Assembly (NCBI RefSeq): GCF_014646755.1
Contig: NZ_BMNW01000009.1
Coordinates: 1-64,000 of the forward strand
Direction: 5' to 3'
Length of the DNA stretch: 64,000 nt
DNA from: Pseudomonas asuensis
Lineage (GTDB): Bacteria; Pseudomonadota; Gammaproteobacteria; Pseudomonadales; Pseudomonadaceae
Shown here: piece after piece, positions 19,046 to 30,076 of the stretch
Numbering within the stretch: the first letter of the stretch is position 1
Layout: the number at the start of each line of letters is the position of its first letter
Translations under genes and position numbers: made by a program
Notes under the pieces: generated by a model
Seen by the model: the letters and a program-made list of their open reading frames with translations, nothing else
Told to the model about the DNA's origin: nothing
Databases searched by the model: none

Positions 19046-19327
19046 CGCGCCTCCAAAGAGCTTCTTGTAGGTAAGAGGACAAGGCACCCTGGTAACGGTT
19101 TGGCACCCCAAAGGCAAAGACCTGTATCAAGATAGGCAAGTTTCAGGCGCTACTGTATGGCTATGTATATTTTGAGGCCCTTCTGACAAAGGGTGTGGCT
19201 GCTCTTCTGTCTGGGTCGATATTGGTTGAGGCTATACGTCAGCAGTTTGAACAAACGTTTGAGCAGCGCTTGGCGTCTGGGGTAATCAGCCTTATGATTT
19301 TTATATTCTTTATTTAGGTTTACACAT

Positions 19328-19582
19328 ATGGAATGCCGTGCTGGCTGTGGTGCGTGTTGCATTGCGCCTTCTATTTCTACGCCATTGCCTGCGATGCCGG
19401 AGGGTAAGCCTGCGGGTGTGCGGTGTGCGCATCTGAACGAAGTCAATCTATGCGATTTATTTGGTAAACCTGAGCGCCCACGGGTGTGTGGCGCCTTTAC
19501 AGCAGATCCCTTCGTCTGTGGTCAAAGCCGTGATGAAGCGCTTATGTTGATAGCGTATCTGGAAGACGTGACTGCAGCCTGA
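19328..19582 (+). CDS. YkgJ-family cysteine cluster protein
   Basis: An 84-residue protein of the YkgJ/UPF0153 family, thought to bind zinc or iron through a cysteine cluster. It starts MECRAGCGACC, continues with GVRCAHLNEVNLCDLF and PRVCGAFTADPFVCG, giving nine cysteines in the family's pattern. Function is unknown. The ribosome site (TAGG) is weak. The START-domain gene follows 49 bases later. Confidence 0.85.
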   Translation: MECRAGCGACCIAPSISTPLPAMPEGKPAGVRCAHLNEVNLCDLFGKPERPRVCGAFTADPFVCGQSRDEALMLIAYLEDVTAA

Positions 19583-19631
19583 TCCACCCGCCCATATAGG
19601 CTTATGCTCATAACAAGAAGAGGAAGGTTCA

Positions 19632-20240
19632 ATGCATACTTTTTTTAAAACGACTGTTTTAACGGCATTGGTTTCAATGCTTTGTACAAGCGTATCTGCT
19701 GATGAATGGAAGCTTGCAAAAGATGAGGATGGGGTAAAGGTTTATACCCGTAGCGTAGAGGGATCAAAGTACAAGGCTTACCGTGGTGTTGTCACTATAA
19801 AGGCTACGCCTGAGCGTATTGAGCAGCTTCAGGAGGACACTACCAACTCCTGTAAATGGCTGTATCGCTGTCAGCAGCTTAAAGTGCTCAAGCACCAAGG
19901 TCAGGACAGCTGGACCTACATGCGCATTGAAATGCCTTGGCCGGTCGCAGCGCGTGATGTAGTACTCCATATCAAAACAGAACAGGCTGGTACTGGAGGC
20001 TTTATTCGCTACTTGAAAGGCGAGCCTACGTATACGCCCCCTGCAGACGGTTATGTGCGTGTCAGCAGTTTCGAAGGTAAGTGGCAAGTCTTGCCAAAGG
20101 CTGCAGGAACGGTGGAAGTCACCTACGAAGCACAGAGCGAGCCGGGCGGAAGTATACCTTCCTGGCTGGCTAACAGTTTTGTCGTCGATGCGCCTTTCAA
20201 TACGTTGCAAGGGCTGCGTAAAGCCGCTGAGAGCCGTTAA
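19632..20240 (+). CDS. START domain-containing exported protein
   Basis: A 202-residue protein with a Sec signal peptide (cleavage near SVSA/DEW, residue 23) and a START/Bet v 1-like lipid-binding domain. Family features include DEDGVKVYTRSVEGSKYKAYRGV, the central WTYMRIEMPWPVAARDVVL and a C-terminal amphipathic helix (NTLQGLRKAAE). It is likely periplasmic and may bind a hydrophobic ligand, but its role is unknown. A good GAGGAAGG ribosome site precedes the ATG. It ends at a bidirectional terminator shared with acnB. Confidence 0.88.
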   Translation: MHTFFKTTVLTALVSMLCTSVSADEWKLAKDEDGVKVYTRSVEGSKYKAYRGVVTIKATPERIEQLQEDTTNSCKWLYRCQQLKVLKHQGQDSWTYMRIEMPWPVAARDVVLHIKTEQAGTGGFIRYLKGEPTYTPPADGYVRVSSFEGKWQVLPKAAGTVEVTYEAQSEPGGSIPSWLANSFVVDAPFNTLQGLRKAAESR

Positions 20241-20251
20241 GCCATCCAAAT

Positions 20252-20283
20252 AAAAACGCCCCGGTTTATCCGGGGCGTTTTTT
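20252..20283. terminator. Bidirectional terminator between the START-domain gene and acnB
   Basis: AAAAACGCCCCGG / CCGGGGCGTTTTTT stem with a TTTAT loop lies between convergent genes and has A and T tails on both sides. Confidence 0.9.
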
Positions 20284-20298
20284 AATCTACCGATTGGA

Positions 20299-22902
20299 TC
20301 AGACGATCTCAACCGCGTCGATCTTAGCCTTGGCTGCGCTTTCGCGGAACTCAGCAATCTGATCGAAGCTCAGGTAGCGATAAACATCAGAGGCCATGCT
20401 GTCGATGTCCTTGGCGTACTGCATGTACTCTTCCGTCGTCGGCAGCTTACCCATGATGGAGGCAACAGCCGCCAACTCCGCTGAAGCCAGGTACACGTTG
20501 GCACCATCACCCAGTCGGTTCGGGAAGTTACGAGTCGAGGTCGATACTACCGTGGAGTTAGACGCAACACGTGCCTGGTTACCCATGCACAGTGAGCAGC
20601 CTGGCATCTCCATGCGCGCACCGGCTTTGCCGTAAATGCCGTAGTAGCCTTCCTCGGTCAGCTGGTGCTGGTCCATCTTGGTAGGCGGAGACAGCCACAG
20701 GCGAGTCGGGATGGCGCCCTTAACCTTGTCAAGCAGCTTGCCTGCCGCACGGAAGTGGCCGATGTTGGTCATGCAGGAGCCGATGAACACTTCATCGATC
20801 TTGTCGCCAGCCACTTGAGACAACAGACGCGCATCGTCGGGGTCATTGGGGGCACACAGGATCGGCTCAGTCACTTCAGCTAGATCGATTTCAATGATCT
20901 CGCTGTACTCGGCATCAGCATCGGCTTCCATCAGCTGAGGATCGGCCAGCCAGGCTTCCATTGCTTGAGCGCGGCGCTCCAGCGTACGGGCATCGCCGTA
21001 GCCTTCGCTGATCATCCAGCGCAGCAAGGTAATGTTGGACTGGAGGTACTCGGCAATGGATTCCCTCGACAGCTTGATGGTGCAGCCTGCAGCTGAACGC
21101 TCGGCCGACGCATCAGACAGCTCGAATGCCTGCTCTACAGTCAGGTCCGGCAAGCCTTCGATCTCGAGGATGCGGCCAGAGAAGATATTCTTCTTGCCTT
21201 TCTTCTCGACGGTCAGCAAGCCTTTCTGGATCGCATAATAGGGGATGGCATGCACGAGATCACGCAGGGTGATTCCCGGCTGCATCTTGCCCTTGAAACG
21301 TACCAGGACCGACTCCGGCATATCCAGCGGCATAACACCGGTTGCCGCGGCAAATGCTACCAGGCCAGAACCAGCCGGGAAGGAAATACCAATCGGGAAG
21401 CGGGTATGCGAATCGCCACCGGTACCAACGGTGTCAGGTAGCAACATGCGATTCAGCCAGCTGTGAATGATGCCATCGCCTGGACGCAGGGATACGCCAC
21501 CACGGGTACGGATGAAATCCGGCAGTGTGTGGTGCGTCTTGACGTCAATGGGCTTGGGGTAAGCCGCTGTGTGGCAGAAGGACTGCATCACAAGGTCAGC
21601 GGAGAAGCCTAGGCAGGCGAGATCCTTCAGCTCATCACGAGTCATCGGGCCGGTAGTGTCCTGCGAGCCTACCGTTGTCATCTTCGGCTCGCAGTAGGTG
21701 CCTGGACGAACGCCAGTCACGCCACAGGCCTTGCCAACCATCTTCTGGGCCAGGGTATAACCCTTGCCGGTATCAACGGGCTGCTCGGGCGTCTTGAATA
21801 GATCTGAATGACCCAGGCCCAGCTCAGTACGAGCTTTTTCAGTCAGGCCGCGACCTACGATCAGTGGGATACGGCCGCCAGCGCGTACTTCGTCCAACAG
21901 GACCGGTGTCTTCAGTTCAAAGGTGGCAACTACATCGTCGCTACCGTGACGGGTCACTTTGCCTGCATAAGGGTAGACATCGATCACATCGCCCATTTCC
22001 AGTGCGGAAACGTCGAACTCGATTGGCAGGGCACCTGCATCTTCCATGGTGTTATAGAAGATCGGAGCGATCTTGCTACCAAAGCAGAAACCACCTGCGC
22101 GCTTGTTGGGGACGTAAGGAATGTCGTCGCCAAAGAACCAAAGCACCGAGTTGGTAGCGGATTTACGGGAAGAGCCCGTGCCTACTACGTCACCTACGTA
22201 CGCAACCGGGAAGCCCTTGGCGCGAACTTCTTCGATCTGCTTCAGCGGGCCGATACTGCCTTGCTGCTCCGGTACGATGCCATCGCGAGCCATCTTCAGC
22301 ATAGCCAGGGCATGCAGTGGGATGTCAGGACGCGACCAGGCGTCAGGTGCAGGGGAGAGGTCGTCGGTGTTGGTTTCGCCGGGCACCTTGAAAACGGTCA
22401 GGGTGACTTTTTCCGGAACGGCCGGGCGAGCTTTGAACCATTCGCCGTCTGCCCAGGATTGCAGCACGGCCTTGGCATTGGCATTGCCTGCCTTGGCTTT
22501 CTCAGCAACGTCATGGAAGGCATCAAACATCAGCAATGTATGCTTGAGCTGCCCAGCGGCAATGGTGCCAAGTTCGGCATCGTCCAGGAGTTCGACCATG
22601 GTGGCGATGTTGTAACCGCCCTGCATGGTGCCCAAGAGCTCGACCGCACGCTGCTTGCTGATCAGCGGGGAGCTGGCCTCGCCTTTGGCGAGTGCGGAAA
22701 GGAAGCCAGCCTTGACGTAGGCGGCTTCGTCAACACCCGGCGGAACGCGATTGGTAATCAGATCAACGAGGAATTCTTCTTCGCCTGCGGGCGGATTCTT
22801 CAAAAGTTCGACCAAACCCGCGGTCTGCTCGGCGTTAAGCGGCTGGGCAACGATACCCTGCGCGGCACGCTCTTCTACGTGTTTACGATAGGCTTCAAGC
22901 AC
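20299..22902 (-). CDS. acnB: Bifunctional aconitate hydratase 2 / 2-methylisocitrate dehydratase
   Basis: AcnB is the main growth-phase aconitase of the TCA cycle and can also act in the methylcitrate cycle; its apo-form binds mRNAs. The protein shows the AcnB-specific N-terminal HEAT-like domain, then the swivel ([16 protein letters not shown]), and cluster ligands around [11 protein letters not shown] and [12 protein letters not shown] start at GTG 22902, read (M)[16 protein letters not shown] as in other AcnB proteins and preceded by GAGGG seven bases upstream, giving 867 residues. The frame stays open to 23016 but that stretch does not resemble AcnB. An unusual nested inverted repeat lies upstream. 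Confidence 0.97.
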   Translation of the reverse strand: MLEAYRKHVEERAAQGIVAQPLNAEQTAGLVELLKNPPAGEEEFLVDLITNRVPPGVDEAAYVKAGFLSALAKGEASSPLISKQRAVELLGTMQGGYNIATMVELLDDAELGTIAAGQLKHTLLMFDAFHDVAEKAKAGNANAKAVLQSWADGEWFKARPAVPEKVTLTVFKVPGETNTDDLSPAPDAWSRPDIPLHALAMLKMARDGIVPEQQGSIGPLKQIEEVRAKGFPVAYVGDVVGTGSSRKSATNSVLWFFGDDIPYVPNKRAGGFCFGSKIAPIFYNTMEDAGALPIEFDVSALEMGDVIDVYPYAGKVTRHGSDDVVATFELKTPVLLDEVRAGGRIPLIVGRGLTEKARTELGLGHSDLFKTPEQPVDTGKGYTLAQKMVGKACGVTGVRPGTYCEPKMTTVGSQDTTGPMTRDELKDLACLGFSADLVMQSFCHTAAYPKPIDVKTHHTLPDFIRTRGGVSLRPGDGIIHSWLNRMLLPDTVGTGGDSHTRFPIGISFPAGSGLVAFAAATGVMPLDMPESVLVRFKGKMQPGITLRDLVHAIPYYAIQKGLLTVEKKGKKNIFSGRILEIEGLPDLTVEQAFELSDASAERSAAGCTIKLSRESIAEYLQSNITLLRWMISEGYGDARTLERRAQAMEAWLADPQLMEADADAEYSEIIEIDLAEVTEPILCAPNDPDDARLLSQVAGDKIDEVFIGSCMTNIGHFRAAGKLLDKVKGAIPTRLWLSPPTKMDQHQLTEEGYYGIYGKAGARMEMPGCSLCMGNQARVASNSTVVSTSTRNFPNRLGDGANVYLASAELAAVASIMGKLPTTEEYMQYAKDIDSMASDVYRYLSFDQIAEFRESAAKAKIDAVEIV

Positions 22903-23029
22903 AATATGACCCTCATCAGTGGTCCAATAATAACGTCCGGAATCTGGGAGATCCCATGAGCTTAAATGGCGGCGTAGGAATCGCTGGCAAGAGGCAGGAG
23001 CCAACGCGAACGTCATTCAGGCTCCGGTG

Positions 23030-23163
23030 CGAAGCTGTTTTCAAAGTTTTACGCCAGCGGTATTGCGCGTAGGATCAAGGTGCAAACGTGTGATGAGTAC
23101 GTTGCACTCTGATCAAAAAACCTGCCGGATAATTATGCTCGTGACGCTTTGAAAACAGCTTCG
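23030..23163. repeat. Nested, nearly concentric inverted repeats between acnB and the DUF1289 gene
   Basis: Outer arms are a perfect 17-bp inverted repeat, CGAAGCTGTTTTCAAAG (23030-23046) and CTTTGAAAACAGCTTCG (23147-23163). Inside them lies an imperfect one: GATCAAGGTGCAAACG (23073-23088) with CGTTGCACTCTGATC (23100-23114). The centres differ by only about 3 bases. No flanking target duplication is evident. It could be a divergent operator region, a cruciform former or a miniature inverted-repeat element. Confidence 0.8.
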
Positions 23164-23300
23164 TATCGGACATGGCGCCCCTTAGGGCGTACGAATTCTA
23201 CTCCAAGGTTTCTCTAAAGTTAAGCTGAACATGCGACTAAACGACGCTGACCTTGGTTAGACGAAAGGCTAAAATAGTCTTTTGCTTAATCGGAACGGTT

Positions 23301-23777
23301 ATGTCCAACCAGCGCATAAAGACGCCCTGCGTCGGACTTTGCTCAACAGTCTTTGGCGATCAGGTCTGCCGGGGCTGCAAACGATTCCATCACGAGATCG
23401 TGAACTGGAATGCTTATAGCGATGACGAAAAGCGAGCTGTTTGGGCGCGCCTTGAGGTGCTTCTAACCCAAGTGGTTTCTGCCAAACTTGAAGTATTTGA
23501 CCCCCTGCGCCTGAAAGAGCAGTTGCAGCAAAGGAAAATTCGCTTCATTCCAGAGCAGTCTGAATACTGCTGGGCGTATCAGCTGATTTCACGTGGCGCT
23601 CGTCATATCCAACAGGTCGATGCATACGGCATATACCTTTTTCCTGAATTTAGAGAGCGCCCATTGATGGAGCTGCGTGATGCCATCGATCAGGAGTTTT
23701 TCATACTCTCCGAGGCTCATTATGAGCGCTATATAGCGCCACGCTTCCTGCTTGAGGGAATGGACGTTCGAGTCTGA
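23301..23777 (+). CDS. DUF1289 domain-containing protein
   Basis: A 158-residue protein whose N-terminus is the DUF1289 domain: TPCVGLCSTVFGDQVCRGCKRFHHEI, four cysteines likely to bind a metal or Fe-S cluster. The remainder (FIPEQSEYCWAYQLISRGARHIQ and later) is a conserved-looking C-terminal region that I do not recognise. Function unknown. I start at ATG 23301 (MSNQRIKTP) just before the domain, rather than 48 bases upstream; the ribosome site is weak. It is divergent from acnB and followed by miaE. Confidence 0.85.
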   Translation: MSNQRIKTPCVGLCSTVFGDQVCRGCKRFHHEIVNWNAYSDDEKRAVWARLEVLLTQVVSAKLEVFDPLRLKEQLQQRKIRFIPEQSEYCWAYQLISRGARHIQQVDAYGIYLFPEFRERPLMELRDAIDQEFFILSEAHYERYIAPRFLLEGMDVRV

Positions 23778-23896
23778 TACTGCACGCCGTATAATGGCTT
23801 CATATGCCAATGCAGCCGCCCCATGCGGGTGTGCTCTTCTTGATCTTGGAACAGATGACTTGAAATCAGCCGTCTGTCGTTTAAAGGGTTCGTGTT

Positions 23897-24505
23897 ATGT
23901 TGTTGCCTGAAATGGATGAGTTCCTGGCGTGCAAAACGCCGGAGGCCTGGGTAGAGGCTGCTCTACAGGATCTGCCTACCTTGTTGATCGATCATGCCAA
24001 TAATGAAAAGAAAGCAGCAGGCGCTGCGTTTCACTACCTGTTTACCTATAGCAACAAGCTGGATCTGGTAAACAAGATGTCTCGGATCGCTCGTGAGGAG
24101 CTACGGCATTTCGAGCAGGTGCTGCACATCATGAAAAAGCGGGGCATCGCGCATGAAAACGTTACGTCAGCCCGTTATGCCGGGGCTATGCGCAAGTTAT
24201 GCCGTAATCATGAGCCCTATCGACTAACGGACTCGCTTGTCGTAGGAGCCTTTATCGAATGCCGCTCATGCGAACGCTTTTCTGCAGTCGCTCCACATCT
24301 GGATGAAGAATTGAGCAAGTTCTACAGCGGACTGCTCAAGTCGGAAGCGCGCCATTATCAGGATTATCTGAAGTTGGCATATCTGTATGGTGACGAGCAG
24401 GATGTAACCGCCAAGATTCAGGAGATCAGAGCGCTGGAGGCCGAGCTTATTGCCTCGGCGGATACGGAAATGCGCTTTCATAGCGGTGTGCCGCGCGCGG
24501 CTTAA
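23897..24505 (+). CDS. miaE: tRNA-(ms2io6A37)-hydroxylase
   Basis: MiaE hydroxylates the isopentenyl group of ms2i6A37 in tRNAs that read UNN codons, using a non-haem di-iron centre and O2. The 202-residue sequence shows the ferritin-like four-helix bundle with iron-ligand motifs DHANNEKKAA, REELRHFEQV, FIECRSCERF and KSEARHYQDY. Length fits the family. The ATG is preceded by an intergenic space of 119 bases with no obvious partner gene. It converges on lpxH with a 24-base gap. Confidence 0.95.
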   Translation: MLLPEMDEFLACKTPEAWVEAALQDLPTLLIDHANNEKKAAGAAFHYLFTYSNKLDLVNKMSRIAREELRHFEQVLHIMKKRGIAHENVTSARYAGAMRKLCRNHEPYRLTDSLVVGAFIECRSCERFSAVAPHLDEELSKFYSGLLKSEARHYQDYLKLAYLYGDEQDVTAKIQEIRALEAELIASADTEMRFHSGVPRAA

Positions 24506-24529
24506 CCGCAAATTACGCTTCGAGCCGTA

Positions 24530-25252
24530 TCACGCCAGCTCGAAGCGTTCCTGCTCCACGCGGTCACGGGAAATCTTCAGGACCCAGCCGTAACGGTCCC
24601 AGTCACCCAATACAATTCGCGTCGCAGCGTTGCCATCAAGCATGAATTCATGTGTGGCAGGGCGATGAGTGTGCCCATGAATCAAGGTCTGAGTGCGGGT
24701 GCGCCGCATGACACCCTCAACCTCTTCAGGTGTAACGTCCACAATGTCCATGGCTTTCTGCCGAGTCTGTACCTTGCTCTCGTTACGTAATTTCCTGGCC
24801 AGCTCGCGGCGCTTTTTTAGCGGAAGATGACGCAAGATCCACAATGAAATCGGGTTGCGAAGCCAGCGGCGTAATCGCATGTAGGCCTCGTCCCGTGTGC
24901 ACAGACTGTCACCATGCATCAGCAAAAGGCGCTTTCCTTCGGTCTCGATGACGGTCGGGTCAGCCAGCAGCGTACATCCTGCCAGTCGGCAAAAGTCCTT
25001 GCCAAGCAGGAAGTCGCGGTTGCCATGCATCAAAAAAATGCGTGTGCCACGTTGGGATAGGGTTTTTAAGGCCTGCGCAATGCCTAGCTGAAATTCGTCC
25101 ATGGCGTCATCGCCAATCCAGACTTCAAAAAAGTCGCCTAGAATATAGAGCGCTTCGGCGTGAATGGCCTCTGTCTCGAGAAAATGCAAAAACGCCCGGG
25201 AAATATCCGGGCGTTCAGGTTCGAGATGCAGATCAGAGATCAGCAGTATCAC
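24530..25252 (-). CDS. lpxH: UDP-2,3-diacylglucosamine hydrolase
   Basis: LpxH cleaves UDP-2,3-diacylglucosamine to lipid X, a cytoplasmic-face step of lipid A synthesis. The 240-residue metallophosphoesterase has all metal motifs: [10 protein letters not shown] at the N-terminus, [32 protein letters not shown] and IHGHTHRP. Its start codon overlaps the ppiB stop by four bases (ATGA), so it is translationally coupled to ppiB, the common Pseudomonas arrangement. Confidence 0.97.
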   Translation of the reverse strand: MILLISDLHLEPERPDISRAFLHFLETEAIHAEALYILGDFFEVWIGDDAMDEFQLGIAQALKTLSQRGTRIFLMHGNRDFLLGKDFCRLAGCTLLADPTVIETEGKRLLLMHGDSLCTRDEAYMRLRRWLRNPISLWILRHLPLKKRRELARKLRNESKVQTRQKAMDIVDVTPEEVEGVMRRTRTQTLIHGHTHRPATHEFMLDGNAATRIVLGDWDRYGWVLKISRDRVEQERFELA

Positions 25253-25743
25253 TCAACGATCTCGGCACGCTCGATAATGACATCTTCAGCCGGGACATCC
25301 TGATGGCCGGCGCGGGATGTAGTCGCTACACCCTTGATGGCATTGACGACATCCATGCCATCAACAACCTGACCAAACACAGCATAACCCCAGCCTTGCG
25401 TAGTAGGGGCGGTGTGGTCCAGGAAGGTATTATCGGACACGTTGATAAAGAACTGAGCGGACGCTGAATGCGGATCCATGGTGCGTGCCATGGCAACAGT
25501 GCCATTGCGGTTGGAAACGCCGTTATTCGCTTCGTTCTTGATCGGTGCGCGAGTGGACTTTTGCTTCATGCCGGGCTCGAAACCGCCGCCCTGGACCATG
25601 AAGCCGTTGATTACGCGGTGAAAGATAGTGCCGTCATAGTGACCGCTCTTTACGTACTCTTTGAAATTGGCTGCTGTTTCAGGAGCCTTGTCTTCAAACA
25701 GTTCAAGAGTGATGACGCCGTGGTTTGTATGCAGTTTGATCAT
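25249..25743 (-). CDS. ppiB: Peptidyl-prolyl cis-trans isomerase B (cyclophilin, cytoplasmic)
   Basis: A 164-residue cyclophilin that speeds proline isomerisation in the cytoplasm. It starts [16 protein letters not shown] without a signal peptide, and has the active-site segments [17 protein letters not shown] and [12 protein letters not shown]. An in-frame GTG nine bases upstream (25752) is possible but ATG 25743 matches the family. It heads a two-gene unit with lpxH (4-base overlap) and is divergent from glnS. Confidence 0.95.
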   Translation of the reverse strand: MIKLHTNHGVITLELFEDKAPETAANFKEYVKSGHYDGTIFHRVINGFMVQGGGFEPGMKQKSTRAPIKNEANNGVSNRNGTVAMARTMDPHSASAQFFINVSDNTFLDHTAPTTQGWGYAVFGQVVDGMDVVNAIKGVATTSRAGHQDVPAEDVIIERAEIVE

Positions 25744-25862
25744 GGAATTCACGTCCGTGGTCAGATAGGAAGTTTGTCAGGGTCTTGACGGGTTCGGCTA
25801 TGATACGGACTTTGATTTAGTCGGCCTACCCTTAAGCCGAACAACACAGTATTAAGGACCCC

Positions 25863-27533
25863 ATGAGCAAGCCAGAAACTCCCGCTACTCCAGCGAATTT
25901 TCTTCGTCAGATCGTCCAGGCTGATCTGGATGCCGGCAAGCACACAAAGATTGTGACACGCTTTCCGCCAGAGCCTAACGGTTATCTTCACATTGGCCAC
26001 GCCAAGTCGATTTGCCTGAATTTCGGGCTGGCTCAAGAGTTTGGCGGCGAGTGCAATCTACGCTTTGATGATACGAACCCAGCCAAGGAAGACCAGGAGT
26101 ACATCGATGCCATCAAAAATGATGTCGAGTGGCTGGGCTTCAAGTGGGCCGGTGAGGAGCGCTATGCCTCCAATTATTTCGATCAGCTCTATGACTGGGC
26201 GATACACCTGATCAAGACGGGCAACGCGTATGTGGATGATCTGACCCCTGAGCAGGCGCGTGAGTACCGTGGCACCCTAACTGAGCCGGGTAAGAATAGT
26301 CCGTTTCGCGATCGCTCCGTTGAAGAGAACCTGGACCTCTTTACGCGCATGAAGGCGGGCGAGTTCAAGGATGGTGAAAGAGCGCTGCGTGCTAAAATAG
26401 ACATGGCCTCGCCAAATATGAACCTGCGCGATCCGATTTTGTATCGCATCCGCCACGCTCACCACCATCAGACGGGTGACAAGTGGTGCATCTATCCGAG
26501 CTATGACTTCACGCATGGTCAGTCAGATGCGATCGAGGGGATTACTCACTCCATCTGTACGCTCGAGTTTGAAGATCACCGCCCGTTGTATGAGTGGTTC
26601 CTGGCAAATCTTCCTGTACCGGCACAGCCACGGCAGTACGAATTTGCTCGTCTGAACCTCAACTACACCGTAACCAGCAAGCGCAAGCTGAAGCAGCTAG
26701 TGGATGAGCGTCATGTAAGTGGTTGGGATGACCCACGCATGTCCACGTTGTCTGGCTATCGCCGCCGTGGTTATACGCCTGCTTCGATTCGCAATTTCTG
26801 CGAGATGGTGGGCGTCGCGCGCTCCAATGGCGTAGTCGATATTGCCATGCTTGAATTCAGTATTCGTGAAGACCTGGATCGAAATGCGCCTCGCGCCATG
26901 TGTGTATTGCGACCGCTTAAGGTTGTCATCACTAATTATCCCGAGGGTAAGGTAGAGCAGTTGGAATTGCCGCGCCATCCTAAAGAGGATATGGGGGTGC
27001 GTACGCTGCCGTTCACGCGTGAACTCTATATCGATCGTGACGATTTCATGATTGATCCCCCTAAGGGTTATAAGCGTCTCGAGCCCAATGGCGAAGTGCG
27101 TTTACGGGGCAGTTACGTTGTCCGCGCCGATGAGGTCATCAAAGACGAAGCGGGCAATATCATCGAGCTGCGCTGCTCTTATGATCCTGAGACCCTCGGC
27201 AAGAACCCTGAGGGGCGTAAGGTGAAAGGGGTTATTCACTGGGTGCCTGCTGAAGGCAGTGTTGAGTGTGAGGTCCGCCTGTACGACCGTCTGTTCCGTT
27301 CGCCGCAGCCTGAGAAGGCGGAAGAAGGCCAGACGTTCCTCGACAACATCAATCCAGAGTCACTACAAGTGCTGACGGGATGTCGTGCTGAGCCGTCGCT
27401 TGCGCAGTCTCAGCCTGAAGACCGCTTCCAGTTCGAGCGTGAGGGATACTTCTGCGTTGATCTGAAAGACTCCAAGCCTGGTGCGCCGGTCTTCAATCGT
27501 ACTGTTACCTTACGCGATTCCTGGGGGCAATAA
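25863..27533 (+). CDS. glnS: Glutaminyl-tRNA synthetase
   Basis: A class I aminoacyl-tRNA synthetase that charges tRNA-Gln. The 556-residue protein has the HIGH motif in [12 protein letters not shown] (about 41-52), the GlnRS/GluRS catalytic insert, a KMSKS equivalent read as VTSKRKL, and the C-terminal anticodon-binding beta barrels. It is likely under its own promoter in the glnS-ppiB intergenic space. The last base of its TAA is the first base of the cysS ATG, so cysS is coupled to it. Confidence 0.97.
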   Translation: MSKPETPATPANFLRQIVQADLDAGKHTKIVTRFPPEPNGYLHIGHAKSICLNFGLAQEFGGECNLRFDDTNPAKEDQEYIDAIKNDVEWLGFKWAGEERYASNYFDQLYDWAIHLIKTGNAYVDDLTPEQAREYRGTLTEPGKNSPFRDRSVEENLDLFTRMKAGEFKDGERALRAKIDMASPNMNLRDPILYRIRHAHHHQTGDKWCIYPSYDFTHGQSDAIEGITHSICTLEFEDHRPLYEWFLANLPVPAQPRQYEFARLNLNYTVTSKRKLKQLVDERHVSGWDDPRMSTLSGYRRRGYTPASIRNFCEMVGVARSNGVVDIAMLEFSIREDLDRNAPRAMCVLRPLKVVITNYPEGKVEQLELPRHPKEDMGVRTLPFTRELYIDRDDFMIDPPKGYKRLEPNGEVRLRGSYVVRADEVIKDEAGNIIELRCSYDPETLGKNPEGRKVKGVIHWVPAEGSVECEVRLYDRLFRSPQPEKAEEGQTFLDNINPESLQVLTGCRAEPSLAQSQPEDRFQFEREGYFCVDLKDSKPGAPVFNRTVTLRDSWGQ

Positions 27534-28918
27534 TGCCACTTGCGATATACAACACGCTGACCAAGTCAAAGGAAGCATTCAAGCCGCTCGAGGGCAATAA
27601 CGTTCGCATGTATGTTTGCGGGATGACGGTATATGACTTCTGTCATATCGGTCATGCGCGGGTCATGGTGGCGTTTGATGTCATCGCTCGCTGGCTGCGC
27701 CAGTCGGGGTATGACCTGACATACGTACGCAACATTACGGATATCGATGACAAGATTATTCGGCGTGCTCAGGAAAATGGCGAGACATTCAAGGATCTGA
27801 CTGGGCGCATGATTGAAGCAATGCACCAGGATGAAACACGCCTGGGTGTTCAGCGTCCTGACGTGGAGCCCTGCGCAACGGACCATATTCCAGGCATGTT
27901 TGCCATGATCCAGACCCTGATAGACAAGGGGTATGCCTATGCGCCTGGAAACGGTGATGTGTATTACCGAGTAGGAAAATTTGTCGGTTACGGGAAGCTG
28001 TCACGCAAAAAGATCGAAGATCTTCGCATCGGTGCCCGTATCGAGGTAGATGAGTCCAAAGAAGATCCTCTGGACTTTGTGTTGTGGAAGGCGGCCAAGC
28101 CGGGTGAGCCTAGCTGGGAATCACCATGGGGAGCAGGGCGTCCGGGCTGGCATATTGAGTGCTCGGTCATGTCTACCTGCTGCTTGGGTGATACGTTTGA
28201 TATCCATGGTGGCGGGCCTGATCTGGTCTTCCCGCACCATGAGAATGAAATTGCCCAGAGCGAAGCGGCTACCGGAAAGACTTATGCAGCCTCGTGGATG
28301 CATGCTGGTGCTGTGCGAGTTGACGGTGAGAAAATGTCTAAATCGTTAGGCAATTTCTTCACTATTCGCGAGGTGCTGGAAAAATATCATCCTGAGGTGG
28401 TTCGCTATCTGCTGGTCTCCAGTCATTACCGTAGCCCGATCAACTACTCTGAAGAAAGCCTTCGTGAGGCTCGCGGGGCTTTGGATCGCTTCTACCATGC
28501 CATGAAAGGACTCCCCACGGCCGCGCCCGCAGGTGGCGAGGTCTATACGGAGCGCTTTGCAGCGGCAATGGATGATGACTTCAATACGCCCGAGGCGTGT
28601 GCGGTATTGTTCGAAATGGCCCGGGAAGTCAATCGTCTGCGCGATCAGGATGTCCATACTGCAGCCGGGCTCGCTTCTTGGCTAAAGCAGCTTGCTGAGG
28701 TCTTAGGAGTTCTGCAACTTGAGCCGGATGACTATTTGCGCGCAGGTGCCGAAGGCAAGATTGATGAGGCTTCTGTGGAGCGACTGATTCAGGCTCGTCT
28801 TGACGCGCGTGCTGCAAAGAACTGGGCGGAGTCTGATCGTATTCGTGATGAGCTGACAGCCATGGGTGTCGTACTTGAAGACGGAAAGGGTGGGACGACG
28901 TGGCGTTTGGCTAACTGA
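27533..28918 (+). CDS. cysS: Cysteinyl-tRNA synthetase
   Basis: CysRS charges tRNA-Cys. The 461-residue class I synthetase shows [18 protein letters not shown] (zinc cysteine and HIGH motif), the zinc-site [10 protein letters not shown] and [15 protein letters not shown], and [16 protein letters not shown] ribosome site lies within the end of glnS, and the two genes overlap by one base. A strong terminator follows. Confidence 0.97.
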   Translation: MPLAIYNTLTKSKEAFKPLEGNNVRMYVCGMTVYDFCHIGHARVMVAFDVIARWLRQSGYDLTYVRNITDIDDKIIRRAQENGETFKDLTGRMIEAMHQDETRLGVQRPDVEPCATDHIPGMFAMIQTLIDKGYAYAPGNGDVYYRVGKFVGYGKLSRKKIEDLRIGARIEVDESKEDPLDFVLWKAAKPGEPSWESPWGAGRPGWHIECSVMSTCCLGDTFDIHGGGPDLVFPHHENEIAQSEAATGKTYAASWMHAGAVRVDGEKMSKSLGNFFTIREVLEKYHPEVVRYLLVSSHYRSPINYSEESLREARGALDRFYHAMKGLPTAAPAGGEVYTERFAAAMDDDFNTPEACAVLFEMAREVNRLRDQDVHTAAGLASWLKQLAEVLGVLQLEPDDYLRAGAEGKIDEASVERLIQARLDARAAKNWAESDRIRDELTAMGVVLEDGKGGTTWRLAN

Positions 28919-28933
28919 GTTCTATCTGCATTT

Positions 28934-28960
28934 AAAAAGGCCGCATCAGCGGCCTTTTTT
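28934..28960. terminator. Bidirectional terminator between cysS and folD
   Basis: Perfect AAAAAGGCCGC / GCGGCCTTTTTT stem with an ATCA loop between convergent genes. Confidence 0.9.
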
Positions 28961-28968
28961 ATGTGTGC

Positions 28969-29826
28969 TTACTCCGCGTGCAATTGCTCAGCTGCATACA
29001 AGGTGTTTTCTAACAGGCACGCCCGTGTCATGGGGCCCACGCCGCCGGGCACAGGGGTGATCCAACTGGCGCGTTCAAGGGCTGTCTCGTATTCAACGTC
29101 GCCAACCAATTTGCCGTCTGCCTGACGGTTAATGCCGACATCAATGACAATCGCGCCCTCCTTGATCCATTCGCCTTTTACAAGACCAGGCTTGCCGGCT
29201 GCCACAACGACTAGATCTGCCTGGCTAAGGTGAGCGGCCAGGTCCCGGGTAAAGCGGTGAGTAACCGTGACGGTGCAGCCTCCCAGAAGTAGCTCCAGTG
29301 CCATAGGTCGGCCAACAATGTTGGAAGCCCCTACAACCACTGCATTCATTCCATACAGGTCTGCTCCAATACTTTCCAAAAGACGCATGATGCCCTTGGG
29401 TGTGCAGGGGCGGAGCAGGGGGATGCGTTGAGCGAGTCGGCCTATGTTGAATGGATGGAAGCCATCAACATCCTTGTCAGGACTGATGCGCTCAAGCAGA
29501 TTGGATGCATCAAGATGAGCAGGGAGAGGAAGCTGAAGCAGGATACCGTCAACAGCGGTATCTGCATTTAGCGAGTCTATTAATGCTTCCAGTTCTTCTT
29601 GCGTTGTGGTGCTGGGCAGGTCGTATGCCCTGGATACGAAGCCTACTTCCTCGCAGTCCTTTCTTTTGTGAGTGACATATACCGTAGAGGCTGGATCGTC
29701 ACCTACCAGAATGACTGCCAGGCCAGGGGCGCGTAACCCTAGTTGACGCCGTTGGGCAACGCGTTGGGCAATTTCTTGGCGGAGAGAAGCGGCGATCGCT
29801 TTGCCGTCGATCAGTTGAGCAGTCAT
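28969..29826 (-). CDS. folD: Bifunctional methylenetetrahydrofolate dehydrogenase / methenyltetrahydrofolate cyclohydrolase
   Basis: FolD interconverts 5,10-methylene- and 10-formyl-tetrahydrofolate, supplying one-carbon units. The 285-residue protein has the substrate motif with the catalytic lysine ([15 protein letters not shown]), [10 protein letters not shown], the NADP site [14 protein letters not shown] and the C-terminal [16 protein letters not shown]. It converges on cysS and is divergent from the tRNA cluster. Confidence 0.97.
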   Translation of the reverse strand: MTAQLIDGKAIAASLRQEIAQRVAQRRQLGLRAPGLAVILVGDDPASTVYVTHKRKDCEEVGFVSRAYDLPSTTTQEELEALIDSLNADTAVDGILLQLPLPAHLDASNLLERISPDKDVDGFHPFNIGRLAQRIPLLRPCTPKGIMRLLESIGADLYGMNAVVVGASNIVGRPMALELLLGGCTVTVTHRFTRDLAAHLSQADLVVVAAGKPGLVKGEWIKEGAIVIDVGINRQADGKLVGDVEYETALERASWITPVPGGVGPMTRACLLENTLYAAEQLHAE

Positions 29827-29942
29827 ATGCAGATAGGTCTTGCTAATGGAAGAGGATGCTTATTTTCGCATGTACACACCAAAGGAAGAAGCCTTCGTAA
29901 GAGGGTAGTGAACCTATCTTCTTAATTTTTTTAAAAAAATTG

Positions 29943-29971
29943 TTGACGGGTGGTCGAGTGATTCGTAATAT
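29943..29971 (+). promoter_or_regulatory. Sigma-70 promoter of the tRNA cluster
   Basis: TTGACG (29943-29948), a 17-base spacer and TAATAT (29966-29971), followed at once by a GC-rich discriminator (ACGCCCCGC), the pattern of growth-rate and stringently controlled stable-RNA promoters. An A/T-rich tract (29921-29942) upstream could serve as an UP element. The first tRNA begins about 105 bases downstream. Confidence 0.85.
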
Positions 29972-30076
29972 ACGCCCCGCTTGCCGAGCACAGCCTGAAG
30001 CGAGATTGGAAGGCGATGCGAACCGGCTCAGCTTCTTAGGAAGTTGTTTCGTAAGCAACGGTTGCTGCGCAATAAA

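Noticed and set aside
21808-22959. 383-codon open frame on the plus strand, antisense to acnB
   Set aside because: It lies wholly opposite a clear acnB gene, has no ribosome site, and its translation has no family features; long antisense frames are common opposite codon-biased genes.
22903-23016. 38-residue N-terminal extension of AcnB
   Set aside because: The GTG at 22902 has a well-placed GAGGG and begins the conserved AcnB N-terminus; the extension does not resemble AcnB.
28050-28349. Same-strand 99-codon frame inside cysS
   Set aside because: Out-of-frame shadow of cysS without independent translation signals.
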